Below, piece by piece: positions 52,027 through 60,084 of a DNA stretch of 64,000 nt. The position numbers and the translations under genes are program-made. This DNA is from Chryseobacterium sp. SNU WT5 (GTDB lineage Bacteria > Bacteroidota > Bacteroidia > Flavobacteriales > Weeksellaceae). The stretch is from positions 1 through 64,000 of the forward strand of contig NZ_CP041688.1 in the NCBI RefSeq assembly GCF_007362475.1, in the 5' to 3' direction. The notes under the pieces are model-generated. The model did not search any database. It saw only the letters and a program-made list of their open reading frames with translations, and was not told where the DNA came from. Numbering within the stretch: position 1 is the first letter of the stretch; every line of letters starts with the position of its first letter.

Positions 52027-52085
52027 TGACTGATTTATATAAATTGGTGGACAATAATTCTCTCGTATTTGATATCGCGTATAAG

Positions 52086-52116
52086 AAAAGCCCTGCTAAA
52101 AGCAGGGTTTTATTTA
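52086..52116. terminator. Bidirectional terminator
   Basis: CCCTGCT/AGCAGGG stem with A and T runs on both sides, between convergent genes. Confidence 0.88.
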
Positions 52117-52128
52117 ATTATTTTTTAT

Positions 52129-53295
52129 TTAGATCCATGGATCTAAAACCACCTTTACACAGCCATCCTCTTTTTTGTCAAAGATGTCGTAACCTTTAGC
52201 TACTTCGTCTATTGACAGTCGATGTGTGATAATATCGTCTAGGACTACTTCCCCATCTTTTACATATCCTAGTAATTCATCGATAATCGCATGTACGGGA
52301 GACTGTCCCGCCTGTATTCTTAATCCTTTATCGAATATTTGACCGAGTTTAAAATTATCATAATTGTAGGGGTAAACTCCAAGAATGGATACCTTACCGC
52401 CTCTGCGAACTGCACTCATACAAGCTTCTACCACTTTAATTGAACCTTTCTCCAAGTTAATGACAGCTTTTGCCTTATCTATTAGATTTCGATCTGGCTC
52501 GAATCCCACCGCATCAATACATAAATCTGCACCACGACCATGGGTCAGGGTTCTTATGTGTTCAATTACCTCTTTACCATCTTTCCACAAAATGGTTTCA
52601 CACCCAGTTAGTCTTTTAATTTGGTCTAAGCGATATTGTTGAGTATCGACTACAATAACCTGCCCAGCATTTTTTAGAATAGCACTTTTTGTGGCCATAC
52701 TTCCTACGGGTCCGGCACCAAATATTGCTACGGTTTCACCGCCTTTTAATTCACCCCACATCACCCCAGTATAGCCTGTTGGAAATATATCTGTTAAGAA
52801 TAATGCTTGATCGTCCGTTAAATTATCCGGAATTACTCGTGGGCCGAAGTCTCCATATGGAACTCGTACATATTGTGCTTGCCCTCCATCATAACCCCCG
52901 TACAAATCGGTGTAACCAAACATTCCACCACCTTTTTCCGTCATTATTCCACCTTCAGGTCCATAATTTTCTTCATTGCTATGTTCGCATGCCCCAGGTA
53001 AATCATGACTGCAAAAATAACAGCATCCACATGCAACTGGGAAAGGAACAACAACACGATCACCCACTTTTAATTTAGTTACTTCGCTACCGATTTCTTC
53101 TACTATTCCCATAAATTCGTGACCCATTGTCATTGGTCTTGGTTGAGGAATGCCTCCGGAATACATATGAAGATCACTTCCACAAATTGCTGTAGATGTT
53201 ACTTTCAAAATTATGTCAGAGGGCTCTTTAATTTTTGGATCGTCTACCGTATCACAAGTTATTTTTCCGGGACTGTGAAAAACTGCTGCTTTCAT
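52129..53295 (-). CDS. Zinc-dependent alcohol dehydrogenase (glutathione-independent formaldehyde dehydrogenase-like)
   Basis: 388 residues. Catalytic zinc residues Cys and His in STAICGSDLHMY and GHEFMGIVEEIG; structural zinc cysteines in CGCCYFCSHDLPGAC; Rossmann fold motif VAIFGAGPVGSMA; and QQYRLDQIKRL for NAD binding. The insert PEGGIMTEKGGGMFGYTDLYGGYDGGQAQYVRVP is typical of the formaldehyde-dehydrogenase/FDH-like group. Probably detoxifies aldehydes; substrate not proven. Confidence 0.9.
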   Translation of the reverse strand: MKAAVFHSPGKITCDTVDDPKIKEPSDIILKVTSTAICGSDLHMYSGGIPQPRPMTMGHEFMGIVEEIGSEVTKLKVGDRVVVPFPVACGCCYFCSHDLPGACEHSNEENYGPEGGIMTEKGGGMFGYTDLYGGYDGGQAQYVRVPYGDFGPRVIPDNLTDDQALFLTDIFPTGYTGVMWGELKGGETVAIFGAGPVGSMATKSAILKNAGQVIVVDTQQYRLDQIKRLTGCETILWKDGKEVIEHIRTLTHGRGADLCIDAVGFEPDRNLIDKAKAVINLEKGSIKVVEACMSAVRRGGKVSILGVYPYNYDNFKLGQIFDKGLRIQAGQSPVHAIIDELLGYVKDGEVVLDDIITHRLSIDEVAKGYDIFDKKEDGCVKVVLDPWI

Positions 53296-54012
53296 AATTT
53301 TGAATTTTTAATTTATATTTAATTTATATCAAACATATTGCCACGTATTTAACGATTATAAATAAAAGTGTGTTTTATTTTACTGATTTTCGTTTGTAAA
53401 TAAAAATAATATTATAAATTAAAAATCTGAAACATTTCATTGAACCCTGTCGGGAACATTCCATTTATTCAGACTTTTAATTTTGTTTTTCACTCATTAT
53501 TCCATTTTCTTCACGCTTAAAAAACATTTCCCTACCGCTTTGCTATCGGTCAATTCTTTTTAAGCTAAAAATAGAATACTTTCGGAAAAAGTGCCAACGC
53601 TTTGCCCACGCTCAAAAAAATTGCAGATTTTTAAAAGCAATAGATCTAAAACATTCTGGTTCCCGCCATTTATTTAGACCTATTGCTTTTATTTTTCACT
53701 ACCTATACTATTTTCTTTACGTTTCAAAAACATTTCCCTGTCGCTTTGCTTTCGGTCAATTCTTTTTCAACTAAAAATAATTTAGCTTCGGAAAAAAAAA
53801 TAAATCGCAATTTTTCTTGCCACTACTTTGCCCGAGCTTTTCCACAATTTCATCTGCAGTTATTTGAAAGCTTTACCAGCTAATATCTCTTCAACTTCTC
53901 TCAAAGATTGAATTTCACTTTTGTTTGAAAAATTTTCCACTTACTGGAAAGTTATTGATAACGATTTATAGCATTCCAAAAACGTACAACTCTTCTGCTT
54001 TTCTTTCATTCC
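53296..54012. other. Large non-coding region with an internal direct repeat
   Basis: No gene in 0.7 kb. Two imperfect copies of about 115 bp (53456-53575 and 53666-53780) share CATTTCCCT.CCGCTTTGCT.TCGGTCAATTCTTTTT and other blocks. Both read C/T-rich on the plus strand. Could be a partition, transfer or replication site, or decayed repeats. Confidence 0.45.
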
Positions 54013-54245
54013 ATTTCTGGTGTTTTTCTGTATGCAAAATTAAAAATGGAAGTCTTCCTAAAAAAATAAATTTGGGAATCCATCAATATTTTAGCTTCAC
54101 TTAATTTAAATATTAACGAACCCACCTAAACCCTTCGGGCAAATTCATTTCCTGCTTCCACGTTGTTTCAGTTTTAGAAATCATTCCTTTTAAAGTCATT
54201 TAGCAAAGAAAAAGACACCTCAATTATACGAATAAAGATAAAAGC
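54013..54245 (+). promoter_or_regulatory. Structured leader, copy 2, upstream of ardC-like gene
   Basis: Second copy of 17282-17514. Outer stem AAATAAATTTG/CAAATTCATTT and inner AATATTT...AAATATT kept; CTGGTGTTTTTCTGTATGC and GACACCT.AATTATACG are almost unchanged. Followed at 54345-54395 by AAATAAATAACTAAATAAG repeats as in copy 1. Confidence 0.45.
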
Positions 54246-54399
54246 AGTAAGTTCTTTAACATTTTCGAAAAGCCCTAAAACCCGTTAAATAAAAGCTCTT
54301 TCCAGTCCGCTATAAAATCTTTCAGTTTAAAAAAAAACGTGTCCTCATTAACAAATAAATAACTAAATAAGTTTATAACTAAATAAATAATTAAATATT

Positions 54400-55368
54400 A
54401 TGAATGCAACAGCCCAAAAAACCCACAGTTCAAAAAGTAAAAAAAATCAGATTTCTAAAAAAGGTGAAGATAAATTTATCTCTAGAATTATAGAGAACTT
54501 GGATAAGGTAAAAGCCCAGGATTGGGAACTTTACACCACTTATAAATTTCAAGCACCAAAAAATCTATTTAGTCAGAATACGTATAAAGGATTCAATTTA
54601 TTGACCTTATATATCGATACGCTTACCAATGGTTTTACCTCTAGTTTATACGCAACATTTAACTCTATTTCAAAGGCAGGCGGAAAACTTAAAAAAGGAT
54701 CAAAAGGAGTTGTTATTGAATTTTTCAGTTTTGTATATAAGCATCGGGAAACTTTAAAATCGTACACTTTGGAGCAGATTAAAAATATGAGTTCCGCAGA
54801 ACTGCAGCAAATAAATAAATATCCGGTGATTAAAAATTATGTCGTTTTTAATTCAAATCAGATTGAAAATTTAGAAGAATTAAATTTGAATATTGGTCTA
54901 GATGAAGCCCAAGATTTAGAATTTGTTGATCAAATAAATTGTGAAAATTTCGTTCAAAAATTAGTTGAAAATGCTTCTTTGCAAATTAAATTTGAACAGA
55001 TATCACATGGTAGTTACTTTCCAATATTTGATTATATCAAGATGCCGTTAAAAAAACATTTCGTTTCAGAAGTGAAATTCTATACTACTTTATTTCATGA
55101 AATTATTCATTGGACAGGACACGAAATAAGATTAGACAGAAATCTTTGTGACGGATTTAATGACAAAATTAAGTATTCATTTGAGGAATTAGTTGCCGAA
55201 ATGGGATCAATGCTTTTGGCGCTTCAATTTGGAATTACTGATGAACTTTTAAATTCAATCAGATACCTTAAAGGGTGGTCCGATAGGCACAAAGAAAATA
55301 GAATTGAAGACATTAAAAATGCGTTCATCCAATCAAAAAAAGCGAAGAAATATTTAGAACAATTTTAA
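54400..55368 (+). CDS. ArdC-like antirestriction protein
   Basis: 322 residues. N-terminal ssDNA-binding ArdC domain (SRIIENLDKVKAQDWELYTTY, GFNLLTLYIDTLTNGFTS, SKAGGKLKKGSKGVVIEFF) and C-terminal zincin-like metallopeptidase domain with HEIIHWTGH and a distal Glu in SFEELVAEMG. ArdC proteins are carried in plasmid leading regions and protect the incoming single strand from restriction. Leader shared with 17676, terminator directly after. Confidence 0.85.
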   Translation: MNATAQKTHSSKSKKNQISKKGEDKFISRIIENLDKVKAQDWELYTTYKFQAPKNLFSQNTYKGFNLLTLYIDTLTNGFTSSLYATFNSISKAGGKLKKGSKGVVIEFFSFVYKHRETLKSYTLEQIKNMSSAELQQINKYPVIKNYVVFNSNQIENLEELNLNIGLDEAQDLEFVDQINCENFVQKLVENASLQIKFEQISHGSYFPIFDYIKMPLKKHFVSEVKFYTTLFHEIIHWTGHEIRLDRNLCDGFNDKIKYSFEELVAEMGSMLLALQFGITDELLNSIRYLKGWSDRHKENRIEDIKNAFIQSKKAKKYLEQF

Positions 55369-55370
55369 GA

Positions 55371-55401
55371 AAAAAACCTCTCATTTTATGGGAGGTTTTT
55401 T
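55371..55401 (+). terminator. Rho-independent terminator of the ardC-like gene
   Basis: AAAACCTC/GAGGTTTT stem and six T. Confidence 0.85.
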
Positions 55402-55594
55402 CAACTAAAATATATAAAGCATTCCAATGATATTTGATAGATCATTATAATATTTAAACTTTAGTGAAAATTGTTTATTTCAATTTTCCCACATCTCATT
55501 ATAGATTTTCATTAATTCAAATCACGGAACTTTCATTAATACTTCGATCAAAATATATTTACAGTATAATTAAAAAAAACAAGATATAAGTATT

Positions 55595-56326
55595 ATGAGA
55601 ACAACGATTAAACTGCCTTTAGGAATTGTAATCTTTGGAATAGTTGGATTGCTTTTCACCATTTTAAATTCTTTTAGATTAGAAAGAAAAATTGAAAATT
55701 TTGATGAAATTAATGTCCAAAGAATTAATGTCATCGAGAAAGATGGAACTATTAGAATGGTTATTTCTAATAAGGAATTACAACATTCTGGTAGAATGAA
55801 CGGCAAAGACTGGGAAAAACGAGAACGACAAGCAGGAATGATTTTTTTTAATGATTTGGGTGATGAATGTGGTGGACTTATTTACGAGAATAAAAAAAGA
55901 TCTGATGGAAGTATAAAAAATGGTATGTCAATTACTATGGATCAATACAAAGATGATCAAGTGATTCAAATATTAAATAATGAATCAATTAAAGGAGGTA
56001 AAATGACTTCTGAGCGTGGTTTTTCTGTGAATAGTTTTAAAAGTCTTACTGGAATTGACGCACGAAATAAAGCTTATCAAGACGCAGAAAAAATCAATGA
56101 TGAAAAGCTGAGAAAAGAAAAAATAATTGATATTTCTAAAAATCACGGAAGCAGTAAACTTTTGTTTTTAGGTAAAACCACGGGAAATTCACAGGGTTTA
56201 TTTATTGCAGATCAAAATGGTCAGCCGAAATTGATGGTTTATGTGAATGAAAAGGGAGATCCGAAAATACAGACTTTTAATGAAAAAGGTGAAGTAAAAG
56301 ATTTTTTAATAAATCCAGCTAAATAA
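55595..56326 (+). CDS. Membrane-anchored protein of unknown function
   Basis: 243 residues. One N-terminal transmembrane helix (residues 8-26), then a soluble domain with IEKDGTIRMVISNK and, near the end, GLFIADQNGQPKLMVYVNEKGDPKIQTFNEKGE, which look like two copies of a short beta-hairpin repeat. Not recognised as a named family. Terminator follows; the sensor kinase gene is next. Confidence 0.6.
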   Translation: MRTTIKLPLGIVIFGIVGLLFTILNSFRLERKIENFDEINVQRINVIEKDGTIRMVISNKELQHSGRMNGKDWEKRERQAGMIFFNDLGDECGGLIYENKKRSDGSIKNGMSITMDQYKDDQVIQILNNESIKGGKMTSERGFSVNSFKSLTGIDARNKAYQDAEKINDEKLRKEKIIDISKNHGSSKLLFLGKTTGNSQGLFIADQNGQPKLMVYVNEKGDPKIQTFNEKGEVKDFLINPAK

Positions 56327-56331
56327 AATAT

Positions 56332-56369
56332 AAAATGGGTAATATCTTAAGGGAAAATTACCCATTTTT
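56332..56369 (+). terminator. Rho-independent terminator
   Basis: AAAATGGGTAA/TTACCCATTTT stem with T run. Confidence 0.85.
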
Positions 56370-56381
56370 GATTTATTAATT

Positions 56382-57389
56382 ATGAAAACCAAAAAACTAA
56401 TCTTCAATCTATTTTTCGCATTACTATTTATCGTATTAATTAATGCGGTTCAAACCTACGTTTTGCACATTACTAAAAGATTTGGTGACATTGATTTTTT
56501 CAAATTTAGCACTCATGTTTTTGGAATTATTTCCTGCATAGTATCCCTTGCGAGTACAATTATCGCATGGAAAATTACGAGGAAAATACAGTTAAAGAAA
56601 ATTTCTCTAATTGCTTCTGCGTTAGTTCTTAGTTTATTTATTTATGCCGTTTTGCAAAGTATCTACTACATTGCACTTCGATTAATTATCTACGATTTAT
56701 CAACCGATTTTAGCATGTTAGTAGGAAATTTAGTTTTTACAACAGTTATTTTCCATCTTTATATTAGTGGACTTTCTTTGGCTTATTTTTATTTTGAAGA
56801 AAATGCACAAACTAAAATTAATCTCCAAATCACGGAAAAGGAAAAAGAAATTCTTCATTTTAAAATTTTAAAAAAAAACCTAGAGCCGCATTTTCTTTTT
56901 AATAATTTGAGTGTTCTTTCTGGCTTGGTAAAGAAAAGCCCCCATGAAGCTGAAATGTTTATTGAAGATTTCTCCGACGTTTATCGTTATTTCTTGAATC
57001 ACAGTGAAAAAGAATTGGTAAGTTTAAAGGATGAATTAGAATTTCTAAAAAAATATATTTCTCTCATGAAGAAACGATTTCGAAACGCTTATAATTTTAA
57101 AATTGATATAGATAATGAGAGTGGATATATTCTACCCTGTTCTTTGCAACTTTGCTTAGAAAATGCAATAAAACATAATCGTGGTTCCGAAGAAAAACCA
57201 TTGCAAATAAATATAAATAGAATAGAAGGATACATCCTTGTTTCTAATGATTTTAAGCCGGTAGATTTTACTCATGGTTCTGGAGTTGGAAATCAATTTC
57301 TACAAAAAAGTTATGAACTTAATTTTGGAAAAAAAGTAAATTTTAAGCAAACGGATACACTTTTTACTGTGGAAATCCCTTTAATATAA
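56382..57389 (+). CDS. LytS-type sensor histidine kinase
   Basis: 335 residues. Four hydrophobic helices over residues 8-145, a short coiled coil and a His_kinase domain of the LytS type: LKKNLEPHFLFNNLSVLSGL (phospho-accepting His), YRYFLNHSEKELVSLKDELEFLKKYI, and a divergent ATPase region ending LCLENAIKHN. Overlaps the regulator gene by one base. Confidence 0.88.
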   Translation: MKTKKLIFNLFFALLFIVLINAVQTYVLHITKRFGDIDFFKFSTHVFGIISCIVSLASTIIAWKITRKIQLKKISLIASALVLSLFIYAVLQSIYYIALRLIIYDLSTDFSMLVGNLVFTTVIFHLYISGLSLAYFYFEENAQTKINLQITEKEKEILHFKILKKNLEPHFLFNNLSVLSGLVKKSPHEAEMFIEDFSDVYRYFLNHSEKELVSLKDELEFLKKYISLMKKRFRNAYNFKIDIDNESGYILPCSLQLCLENAIKHNRGSEEKPLQININRIEGYILVSNDFKPVDFTHGSGVGNQFLQKSYELNFGKKVNFKQTDTLFTVEIPLI

Positions 57390-58144
57390 TGAGAGTTTTA
57401 ATTTTAGAAGATGAAACGCTAAATGCAGAAATCATCACCGAACATTTGAAAAAATATGATCCAACCATTGAAGTTGTCGCATATTTAAAAAGTAAAGAGA
57501 AAACCAAAGAATGGATTGTCAAAAATGGTCAAGTTGACCTTGTTTATAGTGATATCGAACTTTTAGATGGCAATGTTTTCTCTTTATTAAAAGAAAATAT
57601 CATCACTTCTCCCATCATTTTCACAACAGCTTACAACAATTACTATCAAGATGCTTTTGATGTAAATGGAATCGCTTATCTTTTAAAACCAATTAATTTT
57701 GAGCGATTCTTTCAGGCAATGAAGAAATTTAATGGTTTAAGAACCTCCGAAAGAAATCAAGATTGGAGCGTTATTTCTGAATTACTTGAGCAAAAAATAA
57801 AGCGATATAAAGAGCGAATTATTATCAAAACATCCACAGAAATTCAAATTTTGAATACGGAGGAAACCGCAGCAATACTTTCACATTTAGGAAAGTTAAC
57901 AGCAATAGATCAATCAGGTAAAGAACATGAATTTCGATATAAACTTTCCGACTTGGCTAAAGAATTAGACCCTAAAGTATTTTTTCAAATTAATCGTGGA
58001 GAAATTATTAACATTAATTTTATTGAAAAAATTGAACCTTATTTTAACGATAGATTAAGCATAAAGATGAGTAATGTAAAAGCAAAATTAATCACAAGCA
58101 CTTCATCTACCGCAGAATTTAGAAAATGGATTGGACAATATTAA
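57389..58144 (+). CDS. LytTR-type response regulator
   Basis: 251 residues. Receiver domain with acidic residues LILEDE and phospho-acceptor Asp in LVYSDIELLDG, switch residues in IIFTTAYN and YLLKPIN; C-terminal LytTR DNA-binding domain (RIIIKTSTEIQILNTEETAAI, FFQINRGEIININFIEKI). Pairs with the kinase before it. Targets unknown. Followed by a terminator. Confidence 0.9.
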   Translation: MRVLILEDETLNAEIITEHLKKYDPTIEVVAYLKSKEKTKEWIVKNGQVDLVYSDIELLDGNVFSLLKENIITSPIIFTTAYNNYYQDAFDVNGIAYLLKPINFERFFQAMKKFNGLRTSERNQDWSVISELLEQKIKRYKERIIIKTSTEIQILNTEETAAILSHLGKLTAIDQSGKEHEFRYKLSDLAKELDPKVFFQINRGEIININFIEKIEPYFNDRLSIKMSNVKAKLITSTSSTAEFRKWIGQY

Positions 58145-58178
58145 TGTGTTTATAAAAATCACCATTTTTAAGAATTGT

Positions 58179-58206
58179 AACCTCGAATTTTATGGGAGGT
58201 TTTTTT
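58179..58206 (+). terminator. Rho-independent terminator of the two-component operon
   Basis: AACCTC/GAGGTT stem with seven T, nearly the same loop as the terminator at 55371. Confidence 0.8.
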
Positions 58207-58382
58207 GTTTTGTGATTAGATAGTTTCTAAAAAATTCAGAAAAATTGGATGCTAATTTTTCATTATAAGCACCCTCTTTTTTAATTCGTGAATCTGAATT
58301 TGTAACCGTTAAAATCATAATTTACTATTTTAGGATTTTAATTTTACGCAATAAAACCGGAGAATTTTTGTTCAATATAAGA

Positions 58383-58440
58383 AGCCAATTTATGGCTCAT
58401 TTCACCCACCCGCATTTTTTGAAATGTTTTTTTCCGACTA
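58383..58440. other. Candidate oriT region and dispersed motif
   Basis: Inverted repeat CATTTCA (58398) / TGAAATG (58420) around a C-rich loop, next to AGCCA/TGGCT (58383-58397), about 230 bp upstream of mobC: the kind of place expected for oriT. The dispersed motif ATGTTTTTTTCCGACTAT (one extra T) overlaps its right side (58424-58441). The rest of the gap 58207-58651 shows nothing distinct. Confidence 0.35.
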
Positions 58441-58651
58441 TGGAAGTAGGGTTTTTCCTAAAACGATTGGAGATTTTAAAATAAAGTAGAAGAAAGATGA
58501 AAATTGAAAAGTGTTGTAGGTCGAGAAGTGTCTTTGTCAGGACAAAAATAAATTTTGTTTTGCAAAATTGGATTTTTATCACGCCAAATACATCTCGTTT
58601 TGCTCCCGTTGGTCGGCAAAATAAATTTTAAGTTCTCAGATATATCATTGA

Positions 58652-58960
58652 ATGAAAATTATGAAAAGTAAGAAAATTGAAGTAAGAGTAACGTTGCAAG
58701 AAAGAGATGAAATTATTGCAAAATCTAGGGAGGCTGGTTTATCCATTTCTGAATATATGAGAAGATCCGCAATTGATAAAAAATTAAATGTGCGTTTTTC
58801 CAAAGAAGAATTAGAGGCTTGGAAAAATCTAACTTATATCAGTAACGCTTTGAAAAATCTAGGGAATATTTTAAATAAAGAAAATAGGGAAGATTTGATT
58901 TTAGAATTGAAAAAAATCAATGCAGAATTAAAAGTTGAAATATTAAAATTTTTAAAATGA
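58652..58960 (+). CDS. mobC: MobC-like relaxosome accessory protein
   Basis: 102 residues. Ribbon-helix-helix start (KKIEVRVTLQERDEIIAKSREAGLSISEYMRRSAI) followed by helices (LTYISNALKNLGNILNKEN), as in MobC proteins that bind oriT and help the relaxase. A second ATG four codons in is possible. Overlaps the relaxase start by four bases. Confidence 0.85.
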   Translation: MKIMKSKKIEVRVTLQERDEIIAKSREAGLSISEYMRRSAIDKKLNVRFSKEELEAWKNLTYISNALKNLGNILNKENREDLILELKKINAELKVEILKFLK

Positions 58961-60078
58961 CAGCAAGTGCAAAATCTGTAAAAGGGAGTACGCAGGGAGT
59001 CGATTATCTTATTGATGAAAGAAAAGGATATGAGTTAGATAGAAATATGCTGTATGGTGAAAAATCGAGTGAAATAATGCAGAGTTTTAGAATTCAACAA
59101 TCTTTAAATTCGGACTGTAATAAAAAATTTATAACCGCATATATAAGCCCGGAACCTGGAGACGGACAAAAGTTAAACGATAAAGAATTAAAGGAGATAA
59201 GCCGAGATTTTATGAGGGGAATTGGAGTGAATCCTGATAAACAAGCATATTTGGCTATTGTTCATACAGAAAAAAATCATAAGCATATACATTTATTAAT
59301 TAACAGAATAGATGAGAATAATAAGGCCATTAAAGATAATTTCATAGTATTGAAAGCTCAAAATGTTGCTCACAAAATTGCAAAGGAAAGAGGATTAGTT
59401 TCCGCACGTGATATAAAGCAGGATAATATTGAAAAAAAGTTGAGCATTTCTAAAAGGGAAAAAACCCTAATTTTTGAAAACCATAAAAAAGTGATGAATC
59501 TAAAGCCAGTTAGTATCTCGAAATATATACAGTACATGAAATCGACTGGGTATGAAATAAAACCTACAATTAATGCATCGGGAAATTTACAAGGATTTCG
59601 AGTTAAGGAAAATGCTACAGGCCAAGAATTTAAAATGTCTGAAATTAAAAGAACAATGTCACAACAAGTGCAAAAATTAAGAAATGATTTAGGTACAGAA
59701 AAAACATCGTCAAAAATGTTTCAAGCTCATAAACAAGTGATGCAATTGAAACCTCAAAATTTTGATAAATATCGTCAGTATATGCGCTCAATGGGTTTTA
59801 ATTTTAATTTAATAAGAAATAAATCTGGACAGATTAAAAATATAATGGTTAATGAAACTAATAAAGTGACAGGGCATGTGATTACCACAGTGCTACCTAC
59901 TGTTAAGAAAAGATTATCTCGGGACGAAATAAAAAAAATGATAGAAAGTGAGAAAAACGCCAATTTTCAATTAGACATTGAAATTAAACTTATAATGGCA
60001 AATCAAATAAAAGAATTCGAGAAAATGAGTGATCTCAATAAGGGTTTATCAGAAGAAAGAGGAGTAGATACAAAATAG
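58957..60078 (+). CDS. MobB/MobA-type relaxase
   Basis: 373 residues. Relaxase domain in the first about 150 residues: AYLAIVHTEKNHKHIHLLINRI holds the HUH histidines; a Tyr near the N-terminus (VDYLID or YELDRNMLY) would be the nicking residue. The C-terminal part contains two tandem copies of a segment of about 60 residues: HKKVMNLKPVSISKYIQYMK and HKQVMQLKPQNFDKYRQYMR. Starts DNA transfer by nicking oriT. Confidence 0.85.
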   Translation: MTASAKSVKGSTQGVDYLIDERKGYELDRNMLYGEKSSEIMQSFRIQQSLNSDCNKKFITAYISPEPGDGQKLNDKELKEISRDFMRGIGVNPDKQAYLAIVHTEKNHKHIHLLINRIDENNKAIKDNFIVLKAQNVAHKIAKERGLVSARDIKQDNIEKKLSISKREKTLIFENHKKVMNLKPVSISKYIQYMKSTGYEIKPTINASGNLQGFRVKENATGQEFKMSEIKRTMSQQVQKLRNDLGTEKTSSKMFQAHKQVMQLKPQNFDKYRQYMRSMGFNFNLIRNKSGQIKNIMVNETNKVTGHVITTVLPTVKKRLSRDEIKKMIESEKNANFQLDIEIKLIMANQIKEFEKMSDLNKGLSEERGVDTK

Positions 60079-60084
60079 AAAAAT

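Noticed and set aside
53683..53883. Short open frame in the non-coding region
   Set aside because: It lies within the imperfect direct repeat and has no plausible start context or protein-like composition.
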